From NCBI GenBank assembly GCA_019038695.1, contig JAHOYZ010000023.1, positions 1 through 64,000 on the forward strand: 64,000 nucleotides of DNA. The letters run 5' to 3'. A program made the position numbers and the translations under genes. Under the pieces are notes generated by a model that saw only the letters and a program-made list of their open reading frames with translations, made no database searches and was not told where the DNA came from. Positions 51,927 to 60,511 of the stretch are shown here, in pieces; within the stretch, counting starts at the first letter, position 1, and each line of letters starts with the position of its first letter. This DNA comes from Candidatus Zixiibacteriota bacterium (GTDB taxonomy: Bacteria > Zixibacteria > MSB-5A5 > GN15 > FEB-12).

Positions 51927-52364
51927 ATGAGTACCAAGGAAATCCAGGAACAAGTCGTCGATAACATGAAGCGTTGGCAGAAAATTGAAAACGCATCTGT
52001 GGCATCAACTGGAGCAGTCATCGAGAAAACTGAGAATCCGATTGTACGACTCGTGATGGAAATCATCCAGCGCGACTCGCAGATGCATTACCGCATTCAG
52101 GAGCTTATAGCCGACAGTCTCACATCCAGAACAATCACGCTGTCTCCGGACGAACTGGCGTCGGTGTGGGATCTGATCGAAAAGCATATCCAGCTTGAGA
52201 AAAAGACCGTTGAGTATGCCAATGAAGCTCTGGCAGCCCTGAAGGGGAAGAAAATGGTTGTGCAGGAGTACCTGCTGGAGTACCTGCTGATAGATGAAGA
52301 AAAGCACAACAAGGTGCTTGAGTCTCTGGAGACAATCAAGAAGGGGATGTATCCTTACGGATGA
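51927..52364 (+). CDS. Ferritin-like helical-bundle protein
   Basis: The 145-residue product is almost entirely helical, with metal-ligand-like residues spaced as in ferritin-like folds: MEIIQRDSQMHYRIQELI (E and H), LEKKTVEYANEALAAL and LIDEEKHNKVLESL (E-x-x-H). It has no rubredoxin domain. Two further ferritin-like genes lie downstream. It could bind di-iron or be a non-catalytic relative. It begins 54 bases after the regulator and likely shares its transcript. Confidence 0.7.
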   Translation: MSTKEIQEQVVDNMKRWQKIENASVASTGAVIEKTENPIVRLVMEIIQRDSQMHYRIQELIADSLTSRTITLSPDELASVWDLIEKHIQLEKKTVEYANEALAALKGKKMVVQEYLLEYLLIDEEKHNKVLESLETIKKGMYPYG

Positions 52365-52433
52365 TAGGGGTACCAGGTGACTGTTTGCTCAGCAAATTGA
52401 AATGAATGACAATCAAGAATACAGGAGAATATA

Positions 52434-53021
52434 ATGTCAAGCTTAGTAACCAAAGAAGCTCCGGATTTCGCTGCACAGGCAGTAATGGGAGACAATTCAT
52501 TTTCCGAGTTGAAGCTCTCGGACTATCGCGGCAAGTACGTGGTTTTGTTTTTCTACCCGCTGGATTTCACTTTTGTATGTCCGTCGGAGATCATAGCCTT
52601 TAACAAAGCGCTGAAGAAGTTCCAGGCCAAGAATACAGAATTGATCGGCGTGTCGGTTGACTCCCATTTCACCCATTTGGCCTGGAAAAGCACCCCAGTC
52701 GATCAGGGTGGTATCGGGCAGATCAAATACCCGCTGGTGGCAGACCTCAATAAGAACATTTCCCGCGACTACGGTGTACTGGTCAATGAATCGGTAGCGT
52801 TGCGTGGGCTCTTTCTCATTGACAAAGAGGGGATTATCCGTCATGCTGTCATCAACGATCTTGGGTTGGGCCGGAATGTGGACGAAGCTCTACGAATGCT
52901 TGACGCTCTACAGTTCACTGAGAAGCATGGGGAGGTCTGCCCGGCCAACTGGCGGGAAGGCGATGATGCTATGAAACCAACCGCTGAAGGTGTAGCTGAA
53001 TACCTTGCAGCACATGCTTAG
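52434..53021 (+). CDS. 2-Cys peroxiredoxin (AhpC/Prx1 type)
   Basis: The 195-residue product reduces hydrogen peroxide and organic peroxides. The peroxidatic cysteine is C49 in [14 protein letters not shown]; the resolving cysteine lies in [11 protein letters not shown]. The length and the C-terminal YF-like tail fit typical 2-Cys Prx. No AhpF is encoded next to it, so the reductant is probably thioredoxin or another donor. Confidence 0.96.
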   Translation: MSSLVTKEAPDFAAQAVMGDNSFSELKLSDYRGKYVVLFFYPLDFTFVCPSEIIAFNKALKKFQAKNTELIGVSVDSHFTHLAWKSTPVDQGGIGQIKYPLVADLNKNISRDYGVLVNESVALRGLFLIDKEGIIRHAVINDLGLGRNVDEALRMLDALQFTEKHGEVCPANWREGDDAMKPTAEGVAEYLAAHA

Positions 53022-53107
53022 TAGTATTGTGGTAAGCCGGTGGGTCATTCCTACCGGCGTCCACAGGTTAAAACTACACCGTTCGCGATAACGATTCTGG
53101 AGGGATA

Positions 53108-53611
53108 GTGACACTCGAGGAAGCAATCAAGACAGCTATTGAGTACGAGATCAAGGTTCGTGACGCTTATCTTAACTCACTTGACAGCATCAAAGATGAA
53201 ACGGGACGACATGTCTTCGAGGTTCTTGGCAAAGAAGAGCAGGGCCATGTTGACTACTTGGAATGCAAACTCGACGAGTGGCAGAAAACAGGTATGTTGT
53301 CTTCATCTGATATGGACACTGTTGTTCCGGCAAAGGCAGCCATCGAGCAGGGAGTAAGCAGGCTTGATGCGCACGCTTCTGCCACCGATTTCGAGACCGA
53401 GCGCGAGATGCTCAAGAAAGCGCTGGCGATGGAACAGGAAACGTCGGATTTTTATCGGAAGATAGTAGGCGAATTGGACACGGGAGCGGAATTGTTTAAT
53501 CGCTTTCTTGAAATTGAAGACGGTCATGTGGCCATTGTTCAGGCGGAACTGGACTACCTCAATAACACCGGTCGGTTTTTCGATTTTGAGGAGTTTAATC
53601 AAGAGCACTGA
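53108..53611 (+). CDS. Rubrerythrin-like ferritin-fold protein without rubredoxin domain
   Basis: The 167-residue product shows two helical pairs with the di-iron pattern: AIEYEIKVRDAYLNSL with E and Y, KEEQGHVDYLE with E-x-x-H, then AMEQETSDFYRKIV and EIEDGHVAIVQAEL with E-x-x-H. This is the erythrin/rubrerythrin di-iron fold lacking the C-terminal rubredoxin. It starts at a GTG with GGAGG 4-5 bases upstream. Peroxide reduction or iron storage is inferred from fold and neighbours. Confidence 0.8.
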   Translation: MTLEEAIKTAIEYEIKVRDAYLNSLDSIKDETGRHVFEVLGKEEQGHVDYLECKLDEWQKTGMLSSSDMDTVVPAKAAIEQGVSRLDAHASATDFETEREMLKKALAMEQETSDFYRKIVGELDTGAELFNRFLEIEDGHVAIVQAELDYLNNTGRFFDFEEFNQEH

Positions 53612-53644
53612 TCACTCCAGTGGCTGGTGTGAGGAGAAAACCAT

Positions 53645-54172
53645 ATGAGCGACCATAGCACGGAAAACACCAGGGAAACAATGGCGGAAGGCCTGTTGAA
53701 GGCTATTAAGGCGGAGCGATACGGTCACAATTTTTACCTAATGGCCGCCAACAGTACGGAAGACCCCAAAGGGAAGGAAATCTTTCAGACTCTGGCACGG
53801 GAAGAGCTGGACCATATGCATTTCCTGAGAAAACAGTATGATGCTATCCTCAAGACCGGGCAACCGGATAATTCCATTAGGCTCGGACCACAGAGTGACC
53901 TGACAGGGATGTCTCCAATTTTCTCTGAGAGTCTGAAAGGACGAATCAAAGAAGCCAGTTTCGAGATGACCTCGCTGGCTATCGGTATTCAGCTTGAGCA
54001 TGATGCAATGCAATTCTATCGGGCTGAGGCAGAAGCGGCGTCCGATTTGGAAGTGAAAAGTTTCTTTTCCAAATTGTCCGACTGGGAGGCCGGTCATTAC
54101 CGTGCGCTTCTAAGACAACAAGAGGAACTAAAGGAAGACTACTGGTTGGCTGGTGGTTTTGCACCAATGTAG
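53645..54172 (+). CDS. Rubrerythrin-like ferritin-fold protein, second paralogue
   Basis: The 175-residue product has KAERYGHNFYLMAANST, REELDHMHFLRKQY (E-x-x-H), LEHDAMQFYRAEAEAAS and DWEAGHYRALLRQQEELK (E-x-x-H), the same di-iron layout as its upstream neighbour, with about thirty extra residues between the pairs. The end EDYWLAGGFAPM is like the tail of ferritin-like domains next to sulfate reducers' oxygen-defence genes. It is 33 bases after the previous stop. Confidence 0.8.
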   Translation: MSDHSTENTRETMAEGLLKAIKAERYGHNFYLMAANSTEDPKGKEIFQTLAREELDHMHFLRKQYDAILKTGQPDNSIRLGPQSDLTGMSPIFSESLKGRIKEASFEMTSLAIGIQLEHDAMQFYRAEAEAASDLEVKSFFSKLSDWEAGHYRALLRQQEELKEDYWLAGGFAPM

Positions 54173-54258
54173 CAATTAGCTAATGGTACGGCCGAAGACT
54201 GGCTTCTGGTAATAAGAAATTGCGAATACAAAAGATAGCATGATAAGGAGAGTTGAAA

Positions 54259-54636
54259 ATGGCAACTGAAAGACTGCAAGTCTATAAATGTGAAAAGTGC
54301 GGCAACATGGTGGAGGTAATCCATACCGGAGGTGGTACGCTGGTTTGCTGTGGACAGGATATGAGACTCTTGAAAGAGGGCGAAGTCGATGCCGCAACCG
54401 AAAAACATGTTCCCGTGATCGAGAAGATTGACGGCGGTTACAAGGTCAAGGTCGGAGACGTGGCCCATCCCATGGAAGACAAGCATTACATCGAATGGAT
54501 CGAACTGATCGCCGACGGCAAAGCGTATCGTCAGTTCCTGAACCCGGGAGACACGCCCGAGGCGACTTTCATGGTTGAAGGGGACAGCGTCAGTGTACGC
54601 GAGTATTGCAACCTGCACGGGCTTTGGAAAGGATAA
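54259..54636 (+). CDS. Desulfoferrodoxin (superoxide reductase)
   Basis: The 125-residue product reduces superoxide to hydrogen peroxide without making oxygen. The N-terminal desulforedoxin-like domain has [12 protein letters not shown] and LVCCGQDM (four cysteines, centre I), and the C-terminal domain holds centre II ligands in [13 protein letters not shown] and [10 protein letters not shown]. This is the two-iron (class I) form. The ATG at 54259 has AAGGAG 8 bases upstream. Such enzymes are typical of anaerobes or microaerophiles. Confidence 0.96.
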   Translation: MATERLQVYKCEKCGNMVEVIHTGGGTLVCCGQDMRLLKEGEVDAATEKHVPVIEKIDGGYKVKVGDVAHPMEDKHYIEWIELIADGKAYRQFLNPGDTPEATFMVEGDSVSVREYCNLHGLWKG

Positions 54637-54644
54637 TAGAAACG

Positions 54645-55160
54645 ATGATAAGTAAAAAGATGCAAGACGCTTTCAATGACCAGGTGACTGCCGAATTCTA
54701 CTCGGCCTATCTTTACCTGTCGATGGCGTCCTATCTGGAATCGATTGATCTCCCCGGGTTTGCCAACTGGATGCGTATCCAGTACCAGGAGGAAGAGTCC
54801 CACGCTCTGAAGATTTTCGAATATGTTATTGAACGTGACGGGCGGGCGACTCTCGGTGCGATTGAGGCTCCTCCTACAGATTGGAAATCGGTCCAGGATG
54901 TGTTCGAAACGGCCTATGCCCATGAACAAAAAGTAACGGGTTTAATTAACGGTCTGATGGATGTGGCCATTGGAGAGAAGGACCATGCAGCCCAGATTTT
55001 CCTGCAGTGGTTTGTGAATGAGCAAGTTGAAGAGGAAGCGTCGGTTAAATCGATAGTTCAACAACTCAAGCTGCTTGGCGACTCCAAGGGCGGACTGTTT
55101 CAGATTGACCGCGAGCTGGGAACACGCGTCTTCACTCCGCCTTCAGGAACCGCGCAGTAA
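54645..55160 (+). CDS. ftnA: Bacterial non-heme ferritin
   Basis: The 171-residue product forms the 24-subunit iron-storage cage. It has QVTAEFYSAYLYLSMASYLE, QYQEEESHALKIFEYVIERDG, NEQVEEEASVKSIVQQLKL and the ferroxidase glutamates in these helices. The length is normal. It is 8 bases after the superoxide reductase stop. Storing iron next to oxygen-detoxifying enzymes limits Fenton chemistry. Confidence 0.95.
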   Translation: MISKKMQDAFNDQVTAEFYSAYLYLSMASYLESIDLPGFANWMRIQYQEEESHALKIFEYVIERDGRATLGAIEAPPTDWKSVQDVFETAYAHEQKVTGLINGLMDVAIGEKDHAAQIFLQWFVNEQVEEEASVKSIVQQLKLLGDSKGGLFQIDRELGTRVFTPPSGTAQ

Positions 55161-55179
55161 GATATAAGGTATGTGAACG

Positions 55180-55851
55180 ATGGCGATTCGATCACAGAAG
55201 GCAGAAGCAACAGCATTCCTGAGAAATCGGGATCGAACCGGCTTGCTGGAGTGGGCCAGATCGGTGCGTGGCCCTCTCCGGGCGCTCATATCAATAACTT
55301 TTGACCCCGTTGAGTTGATGCGATGGCGAGCAATTGAGGCGGTCGGCTGGGTTGTGGCTACATTCGCAGAATCCAACCTGGACCGAGTGAGGGATATGCT
55401 CCGGCGGCTATTCTGGCAGATGAATGACGAGTCCGGCGGTCTCGCCTGGCATGCGCCCGAACTCATCGGCGAAATACTCGTCAATGTACCGGTGCTGATT
55501 CCCGAGTACGCTGATCTTCTCCTCTCGTCTTTGCGAGAAGAACCATTTGAGCGAGGGGTGCACCTGGCTATCTACCGGATAGCTCAGATTGATTCCAAAC
55601 CTTTTGCTGAAAGAGCATCCGAGCTTGCCAACTCGGTAGCTAGTCCCGATCCGATCATACGAGCTTTTTCGGCATTGACATTGGGGGAGTTGAAGGCATC
55701 GGCGTATTGCAATATCCTGAAGCCGTTGATTAAAGACCAGTCTCAACTGCGACACTACGACTTCAATAATGGCGACTTTGTGACCTTAAGGATAAGTGAA
55801 GCTGCGCGAACTGCAGTGGAAATGATCGAGTCGAAGGATAGGGCCGCTTGA
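55180..55851 (+). CDS. HEAT-like repeat protein (DVU0298-type)
   Basis: The 223-residue product is helical and has the motif LRRLFWQMNDESGGLAWHAPE and LIGEILVN, preceded by RWRAIEAVGWVVATFAES. This wording matches a small HEAT-repeat family that I associate with sulfate reducers (DVU0298), whose function is unknown. Residues PIIRAFSALTLGEL form another repeat. It lies 19 bases after ferritin and inside the oxidative-stress cluster; the family name is recalled, not searched. Confidence 0.7.
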   Translation: MAIRSQKAEATAFLRNRDRTGLLEWARSVRGPLRALISITFDPVELMRWRAIEAVGWVVATFAESNLDRVRDMLRRLFWQMNDESGGLAWHAPELIGEILVNVPVLIPEYADLLLSSLREEPFERGVHLAIYRIAQIDSKPFAERASELANSVASPDPIIRAFSALTLGELKASAYCNILKPLIKDQSQLRHYDFNNGDFVTLRISEAARTAVEMIESKDRAA

Positions 55852-55884
55852 ACTTCAAAGAAAGAACAAGAGGAACAGAACGTT

Positions 55885-56070
55885 TTGAATAGGGGAAGGA
55901 GAAACCAGCTTCGGCGTTGCAAACATTTTGGAAGAGACAAGTGTACTGACTGTCCAGAACCAAATCCGACCGATGAGAACTGTGATGTCCTTGCTCAAGC
56001 TAAGCCCCACTCAAAAAAGACACGAAGTGAACCGGATGGTCCGGATACTGAGAATGAAACGAGACAATAG
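55885..56070 (+). CDS. Possible small cysteine-containing protein
   Basis: A 61-residue reading frame beginning at a TTG (GAGGAA about 10 bases upstream) encodes RRCKHFGRDKCTDCPEP with three cysteines spaced like a zinc or iron ligand set, followed by a polar tail. It sits in the 265-base gap before rubrerythrin. Size and start make it uncertain; an overlapping frame at 55928-56128 is an alternative. Confidence 0.3.
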   Translation: MNRGRRNQLRRCKHFGRDKCTDCPEPNPTDENCDVLAQAKPHSKKTRSEPDGPDTENETRQ

Positions 56071-56115
56071 TAGTCGTCGACTGATCGGCGTGATGAAAAT
56101 TTGGGAGGTATTTCA

Positions 56116-56691
56116 GTGGCTGATGTAAAAGGGACCAAAACCGAAAAGAACCTTCTCACGGCATTTGCCGGCGAGTCCCAGGCACGAAACCGCTACACGT
56201 ATTTTGCAAGCAAGGCGAAAAAAGAAGGTTTTATCCAGATAGCACACATCTTTGAAGAGACCGCCAACCATGAAAAAGAACATGCCAAGCGTTTATTCAA
56301 ATTCCTCAAGGGTGGCGAAGTTGAAGTCCAGGCAACTTTCCCGGCTGGTGTAATAGGCAGTACAGCCGAAAACCTGAAAGCTTCCGCCGGAGGAGAGCAT
56401 CACGAGTGGGAGAGCATGTATCCCGAATTCGCGAAGATCGCTCGTGAGGAAGGCCTTGAGACTATCGCGAAGACATTCGAGGCTATCGCGGTGGCAGAGA
56501 AACAACACGAAAAACGTTTCCTTGCCTTTATGAATCGGGTTGAGGCGGGTACTGTTTTCAAAGAGCAAGGCAAAGTTGTCTGGCGGTGTCGCAACTGCGG
56601 CTATGTTCATGAAGGCGACGAAGCACCAAAGGCATGCCCGGCGTGTGCTCACCCACAAGCGCATTTTGAGCGTTTGGCAGAGAACTGGTAG
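56116..56691 (+). CDS. rbr: Rubrerythrin
   Basis: The 191-residue product reduces hydrogen peroxide in anaerobes. The di-iron domain has AFAGESQARNRYTYFASKAK, HIFEETANHEKEHAKRLF and FEAIAVAEKQHEKRFLAF; the C-terminal rubredoxin has WRCRNCGYVHEGDEAP and CPACAHPQAHFE, giving all four cysteines. The GTG at 56116 follows GGAGG by 7 bases, which decides the start. This is the complete two-domain form, unlike the three shorter relatives upstream. Confidence 0.97.
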   Translation: MADVKGTKTEKNLLTAFAGESQARNRYTYFASKAKKEGFIQIAHIFEETANHEKEHAKRLFKFLKGGEVEVQATFPAGVIGSTAENLKASAGGEHHEWESMYPEFAKIAREEGLETIAKTFEAIAVAEKQHEKRFLAFMNRVEAGTVFKEQGKVVWRCRNCGYVHEGDEAPKACPACAHPQAHFERLAENW

Positions 56692-56808
56692 TTGACCTTC
56701 GCTTGTAGACGATTGAGATGAATAAATCCTTGATGTAAGTAGCGGCGATCTGCAACTTTCATCAGTGGCAACGAAGGTCAAGTTCGACAAGATGGAGCGT
56801 TAGTCGCA

Positions 56809-57924
56809 ATGTATGATCTGTTAGCACGAATAACCCAGGAGAGTTGGCTGATTCTTGGTCAGATGTCTCCCTACCTGTTGTTCGGGTTCCTGGCGGCCGG
56901 TGTTCTTTCTGTTTATCTGTCAGCCGAATGGGTCCGCCGGTATCTCGGTGGCAGTGGCTATCGGGGAGTGTTCCTGGCCTCTCTGTTTGGGGTTCCTCTG
57001 CCGTTGTGTTCCTGTAGTGTCATACCGGTGGCGGTTTCGATTCGAGAGAGTGGTGCCAGCCGGGCTGCTACTACGGCCTTTCTACTTTCAACTCCACAAA
57101 CTGGTGTAGATAGCATTGCTGTTACGTATGCGCTACTGGGTCCGGTATTTGCTATTTTTCGGCCTGTTACAGCTCTTCTGTCTGGCTTGGTTGGTGGTGG
57201 ACTCGTGGGCCTTTTCGGAGAAAAGGAGAAACCACAAAGTCTACAAATGACTGGTGTTTCGTGCTGCTGCTGTGAATCGTCGATACCCGAACCTGAGAAG
57301 TCGAAAGTCGCTCATGCCCTGAAGTACGGTTTTCTTGAGTTGCCACGAGATATCGGGATGGCGCTACTATTGGGAATTCTGATTGCCGGAATCCTTACTG
57401 CTGTTGTGCCGCAGGATTCACTGGCCGCCTACGTCGGCGGGGGATTTCTGTCTATGCTGATTCTGATGGTAGCTGGAGTGCCGGTCTATGTCTGTGCAAC
57501 GGCTTCAGTGCCTATTGCAGCCGGATTCATACACATGGGTGCTTCCGCCGGTGCAGCTCTGGCTTTCCTTATCGCTGGTCCAGCCACCAATGCAGCCGCC
57601 GTCACGACAATCTGGCGTACTCTGGGATCACGAACCGCTATCCTCTATTTGATAACAGTGGCGGCCAGCGCCTTGGGCTTTGGTCTGATTCTGGACTGGC
57701 TGATACCGATGGCTGGTAGTACTGTGCCGGAACTGGCCGATCAGGCGCACCATGAGATGGAAAGTGTCTGGGTTCATAACGGTAGTGCGATAGTGCTTCT
57801 GATTATCCTTGGAATGGCCTATGTTTCTGCCAGATATCCGGTCAATGAAAAGAAAGGTGAATCCTGTTGTAATAACGTCACCCTGGACAGCAACTCGCAT
57901 GGAGAAGTAAATTCTTCTCGTTGA
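56809..57924 (+). CDS. SO_0444-type permease, possible copper/zinc efflux transporter
   Basis: The 371-residue product has about eight to ten membrane segments and the hallmark PLPLCSCSVIPVAVSIRESG, followed by TTAFLLSTPQTGVDSIAV. This is the signature of the DUF318/SO_0444 permeases, some of which are annotated as Cu/Zn exporters. A cytoplasmic loop contains SCCCCES, and the C-terminus has another CC pair, suggesting metal contact. It sits between rubrerythrin and a ZIP transporter, so metal balance is a sensible role; the substrate is not proven. Confidence 0.85.
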   Translation: MYDLLARITQESWLILGQMSPYLLFGFLAAGVLSVYLSAEWVRRYLGGSGYRGVFLASLFGVPLPLCSCSVIPVAVSIRESGASRAATTAFLLSTPQTGVDSIAVTYALLGPVFAIFRPVTALLSGLVGGGLVGLFGEKEKPQSLQMTGVSCCCCESSIPEPEKSKVAHALKYGFLELPRDIGMALLLGILIAGILTAVVPQDSLAAYVGGGFLSMLILMVAGVPVYVCATASVPIAAGFIHMGASAGAALAFLIAGPATNAAAVTTIWRTLGSRTAILYLITVAASALGFGLILDWLIPMAGSTVPELADQAHHEMESVWVHNGSAIVLLIILGMAYVSARYPVNEKKGESCCNNVTLDSNSHGEVNSSR

Positions 57925-57976
57925 GAAAGTGCCATTTCACTTTGTGACGATCATTATTCGAGGGAGTAATTGAATC

Positions 57977-58795
57977 ATGCCACCAATTGACTGGTTTGTA
58001 CAATTGAATCCAGTCGTCCAGGCTCTGTTGGCGACCTGTTTCACATGGGCGCTTACTGCCGCCGGAGCAGCTCTGGTCTTTTCCATGAAGGACCTGAAAC
58101 GCAGCACTATGGATGCCATGCTGGGTTTTGCTGCCGGGGTTATGATAGCGGCCAGTTGTTGGTCTCTGTTGATTCCATCAATAGAGATGGCCGAGGACTG
58201 GAGCCTCCCGGCGTGGATTCCTGCTACAGTGGGATTTCTTCTGGGGGCATCCTTCCTGCGATTGGTTGACAGATTTCTTCCTCACCTCCATCCTGGTATG
58301 GCTACCCAACAGGCCGAAGGGGTCAAAACCAGATGGCAGAGAACGACACTGTTGGTGTTGGCTATCACGCTCCACAACATTCCGGAAGGTCTGGCAGTAG
58401 GTGTAGCTTTCGGAGCTGCGGCGGCGGGTCTTGATTCGGCTACTCTGGCCGGTGCGGTGGCGCTGGCGATTGGAATTGGCATTCAGAATTTCCCAGAAGG
58501 AACTGCGGTCTCGATGCCGTTGCGGCGTGAGGGGTTCTCTCGAGCCAAAAGTTTCTGGTACGGACAATTATCGGGCGTAGTTGAACCAATGGCCGGCGTT
58601 CTTGGAGCGGCACTGGTGTTAGTGGCTCGTCCTATTCTGCCCTATGCATTGTCATTTGCTGCCGGAGCCATGATCTTTGTTGTGATTGAGGATCTGGTAC
58701 CAGAATCACAGACCGGCGGACACTCGCACGCAGCCACTTGGGGTGCGATAATCGGGTTTGCCGTGATGATGACATTGGATGTAGCTTTAGGGTGA
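57977..58795 (+). CDS. ZIP-family metal transporter
   Basis: The 272-residue product has eight membrane segments, with the two metal-binding helices HNIPEGLAVGVAFG and QNFPEGTAVSMPLR typical of ZIP proteins (ZupT/GufA type). It would import Zn, Fe or Mn into the cytoplasm. Downstream of PerR-regulated ferritins, manganese or iron import would be useful for peroxide defence. It follows the permease by 53 bases and is probably cotranscribed. Confidence 0.92.
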   Translation: MPPIDWFVQLNPVVQALLATCFTWALTAAGAALVFSMKDLKRSTMDAMLGFAAGVMIAASCWSLLIPSIEMAEDWSLPAWIPATVGFLLGASFLRLVDRFLPHLHPGMATQQAEGVKTRWQRTTLLVLAITLHNIPEGLAVGVAFGAAAAGLDSATLAGAVALAIGIGIQNFPEGTAVSMPLRREGFSRAKSFWYGQLSGVVEPMAGVLGAALVLVARPILPYALSFAAGAMIFVVIEDLVPESQTGGHSHAATWGAIIGFAVMMTLDVALG

Positions 58796-59016
58796 GTGTT
58801 GTGGACAAAGCCACTTTTATTGATTCGGTTAGTATTGATATGACAATGGAATACATGCAAAAAAGATTATCGTGAAAGTCGCCGGGCCAGCTTGGAACGG
58901 CACATATTTCCGCGTCTTGCTATCGTTGCCGGTGGCTATTGCTGGCTAACGTTTTGATTGGAAAACATGGATAGCGGGTTCTTTGAAGTGATACGAAATA
59001 GTTGAGGATTCATCGG

Positions 59017-60414
59017 ATGAGTGAGAAATTCGAACTGGTAATTATCGGTGCCGGTCCGGGAGGTTATGTGGCAGCTATCAGAGCTGCTCAACTCGGTTTC
59101 AAGACGGTCGTGGTCGAACGTGAGTACCTGGGAGGAGTTTGTCTCAACTGGGGCTGTATACCATCAAAGACGCTCTTGTATGTGACGGAACTCAAGCGCA
59201 AAATCAAGGAAGCATCGCGGATCGGTCTCAAGGCAGAAAACGTATCGATCGACCTCGATCGGTTGCGTAAGCACAAAGACACCACTGTCAAGCGCCTCAC
59301 CGGCGGCGTGGGGATGTTACTTGAAAATGCTGGCGTTACAATCGTAAACGGTTCCGCTTCATTCCTCTCCCAAAACGAACTGGAGATTGTTGGCGAAGAC
59401 GGCAGGAAAACTATAAAGGCTGACAATTTCGTTATAGCTACCGGAGCATCACCAATCGAACTGCCCATGCTAAGACAGGACGGCGAAGCCATTATTGGTG
59501 CTCGTGAAGCAATAGGAATTCCCCGTGTACCTGAGGAAATGCTCGTTGTCGGGGCCGGTCCGATTGGCGTCGAAATGGCGACTGTCTATCGATCGCTGGG
59601 AGCACGGGTGACGATTGTAGAAATGCTCGACTCAGTGCTACCTACGCTTGATTCCGACATTGGCGCTGCGCAGGCACGAGCGCTCAAGAAGATGGGCATG
59701 AAGCTCCTTCTATCGTCCAGAGTAACTTCCTCGAAACGCAATGGTGAGACAGTTGAAGTTGTCATCGAATCTGAAGGGGATAGCAAAACTCACAATTTTG
59801 ATCTTATTCTTGTCGCGGCCGGGATGAAACCAAACACATCATCTCTCAATCTCGAGGGAGTTGGCGTACAAGTTGACTCTCATGGTTTCGTGGTTGTTGA
59901 TGACCAGATGCGAAGCAGTGTCTCTCATATTTGTGCTGTTGGTGACATCGCCGGGGGAATGCTACTGGCTCACAAAGCATCGCACGAGGGTATTGTTGCC
60001 GTCGAGGCTTTGGCGGGATCCCCTACACGGGCAGATTGGAAGGCCGTTCCCTATGCGGTTTTCACTGATCCCGAAGTGGCTGGAATTGGTCTGACCGAGA
60101 AAGAAGCTGCTGAAGCCAGCATGGAAATCAAGGTTGGCAAGTTCCCTTTCCGCGCTATAGGGAAAGCGGTGGCAACGCTCGCAACAGACGGATTCGTCAA
60201 GATAGTGGCCGACGCCGTTACTGATAATATCCTTGGCATCCATGTTGTTGGCCCCCATGCCGGTGATATCGTAATGACGGGCACGGCGCTGATGGAAATG
60301 GATGCCACGGCCGAGGAATTGGGGCACTTGATGGCTATCCACCCCACTCTTTCAGAGGCTTTGGTGGAAGCTGGCCTTAGCGTCAACAAGCACGCCATCC
60401 ACATGCCGAACTGA
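59017..60414 (+). CDS. lpdA: Dihydrolipoyl dehydrogenase
   Basis: The 465-residue product is the FAD-dependent E3 subunit that reoxidises dihydrolipoamide with NAD. It has the FAD loop IIGAGPGGYVAAIRAAQ, the redox disulfide GGVCLNWGCIPSK, the NAD loop VVGAGPIGVEMATVY, FAD-binding CAVGDIAGG and the catalytic base in IHPTLSEA. The ATG at 59017 has GAGGA 9 bases upstream. There is no E1, E2 or lipoate gene nearby, so it may serve complexes encoded elsewhere or the neighbouring peroxide-defence genes. Confidence 0.95.
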   Translation: MSEKFELVIIGAGPGGYVAAIRAAQLGFKTVVVEREYLGGVCLNWGCIPSKTLLYVTELKRKIKEASRIGLKAENVSIDLDRLRKHKDTTVKRLTGGVGMLLENAGVTIVNGSASFLSQNELEIVGEDGRKTIKADNFVIATGASPIELPMLRQDGEAIIGAREAIGIPRVPEEMLVVGAGPIGVEMATVYRSLGARVTIVEMLDSVLPTLDSDIGAAQARALKKMGMKLLLSSRVTSSKRNGETVEVVIESEGDSKTHNFDLILVAAGMKPNTSSLNLEGVGVQVDSHGFVVVDDQMRSSVSHICAVGDIAGGMLLAHKASHEGIVAVEALAGSPTRADWKAVPYAVFTDPEVAGIGLTEKEAAEASMEIKVGKFPFRAIGKAVATLATDGFVKIVADAVTDNILGIHVVGPHAGDIVMTGTALMEMDATAEELGHLMAIHPTLSEALVEAGLSVNKHAIHMPN

Positions 60415-60511
60415 GTGGTTCTCCAATAACTTAACCCTGAGTGGTCAGCGCGTGTCATGAGTCAGGCTAAGATGTTAGTAGGGTGTGTCAATGAAGAAAC
60501 GGCAATGCCGT

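Noticed and set aside
55928-56128. 66-codon open frame before rubrerythrin
   Set aside because: Overlaps another small frame and the rubrerythrin start; no evidence of coding.
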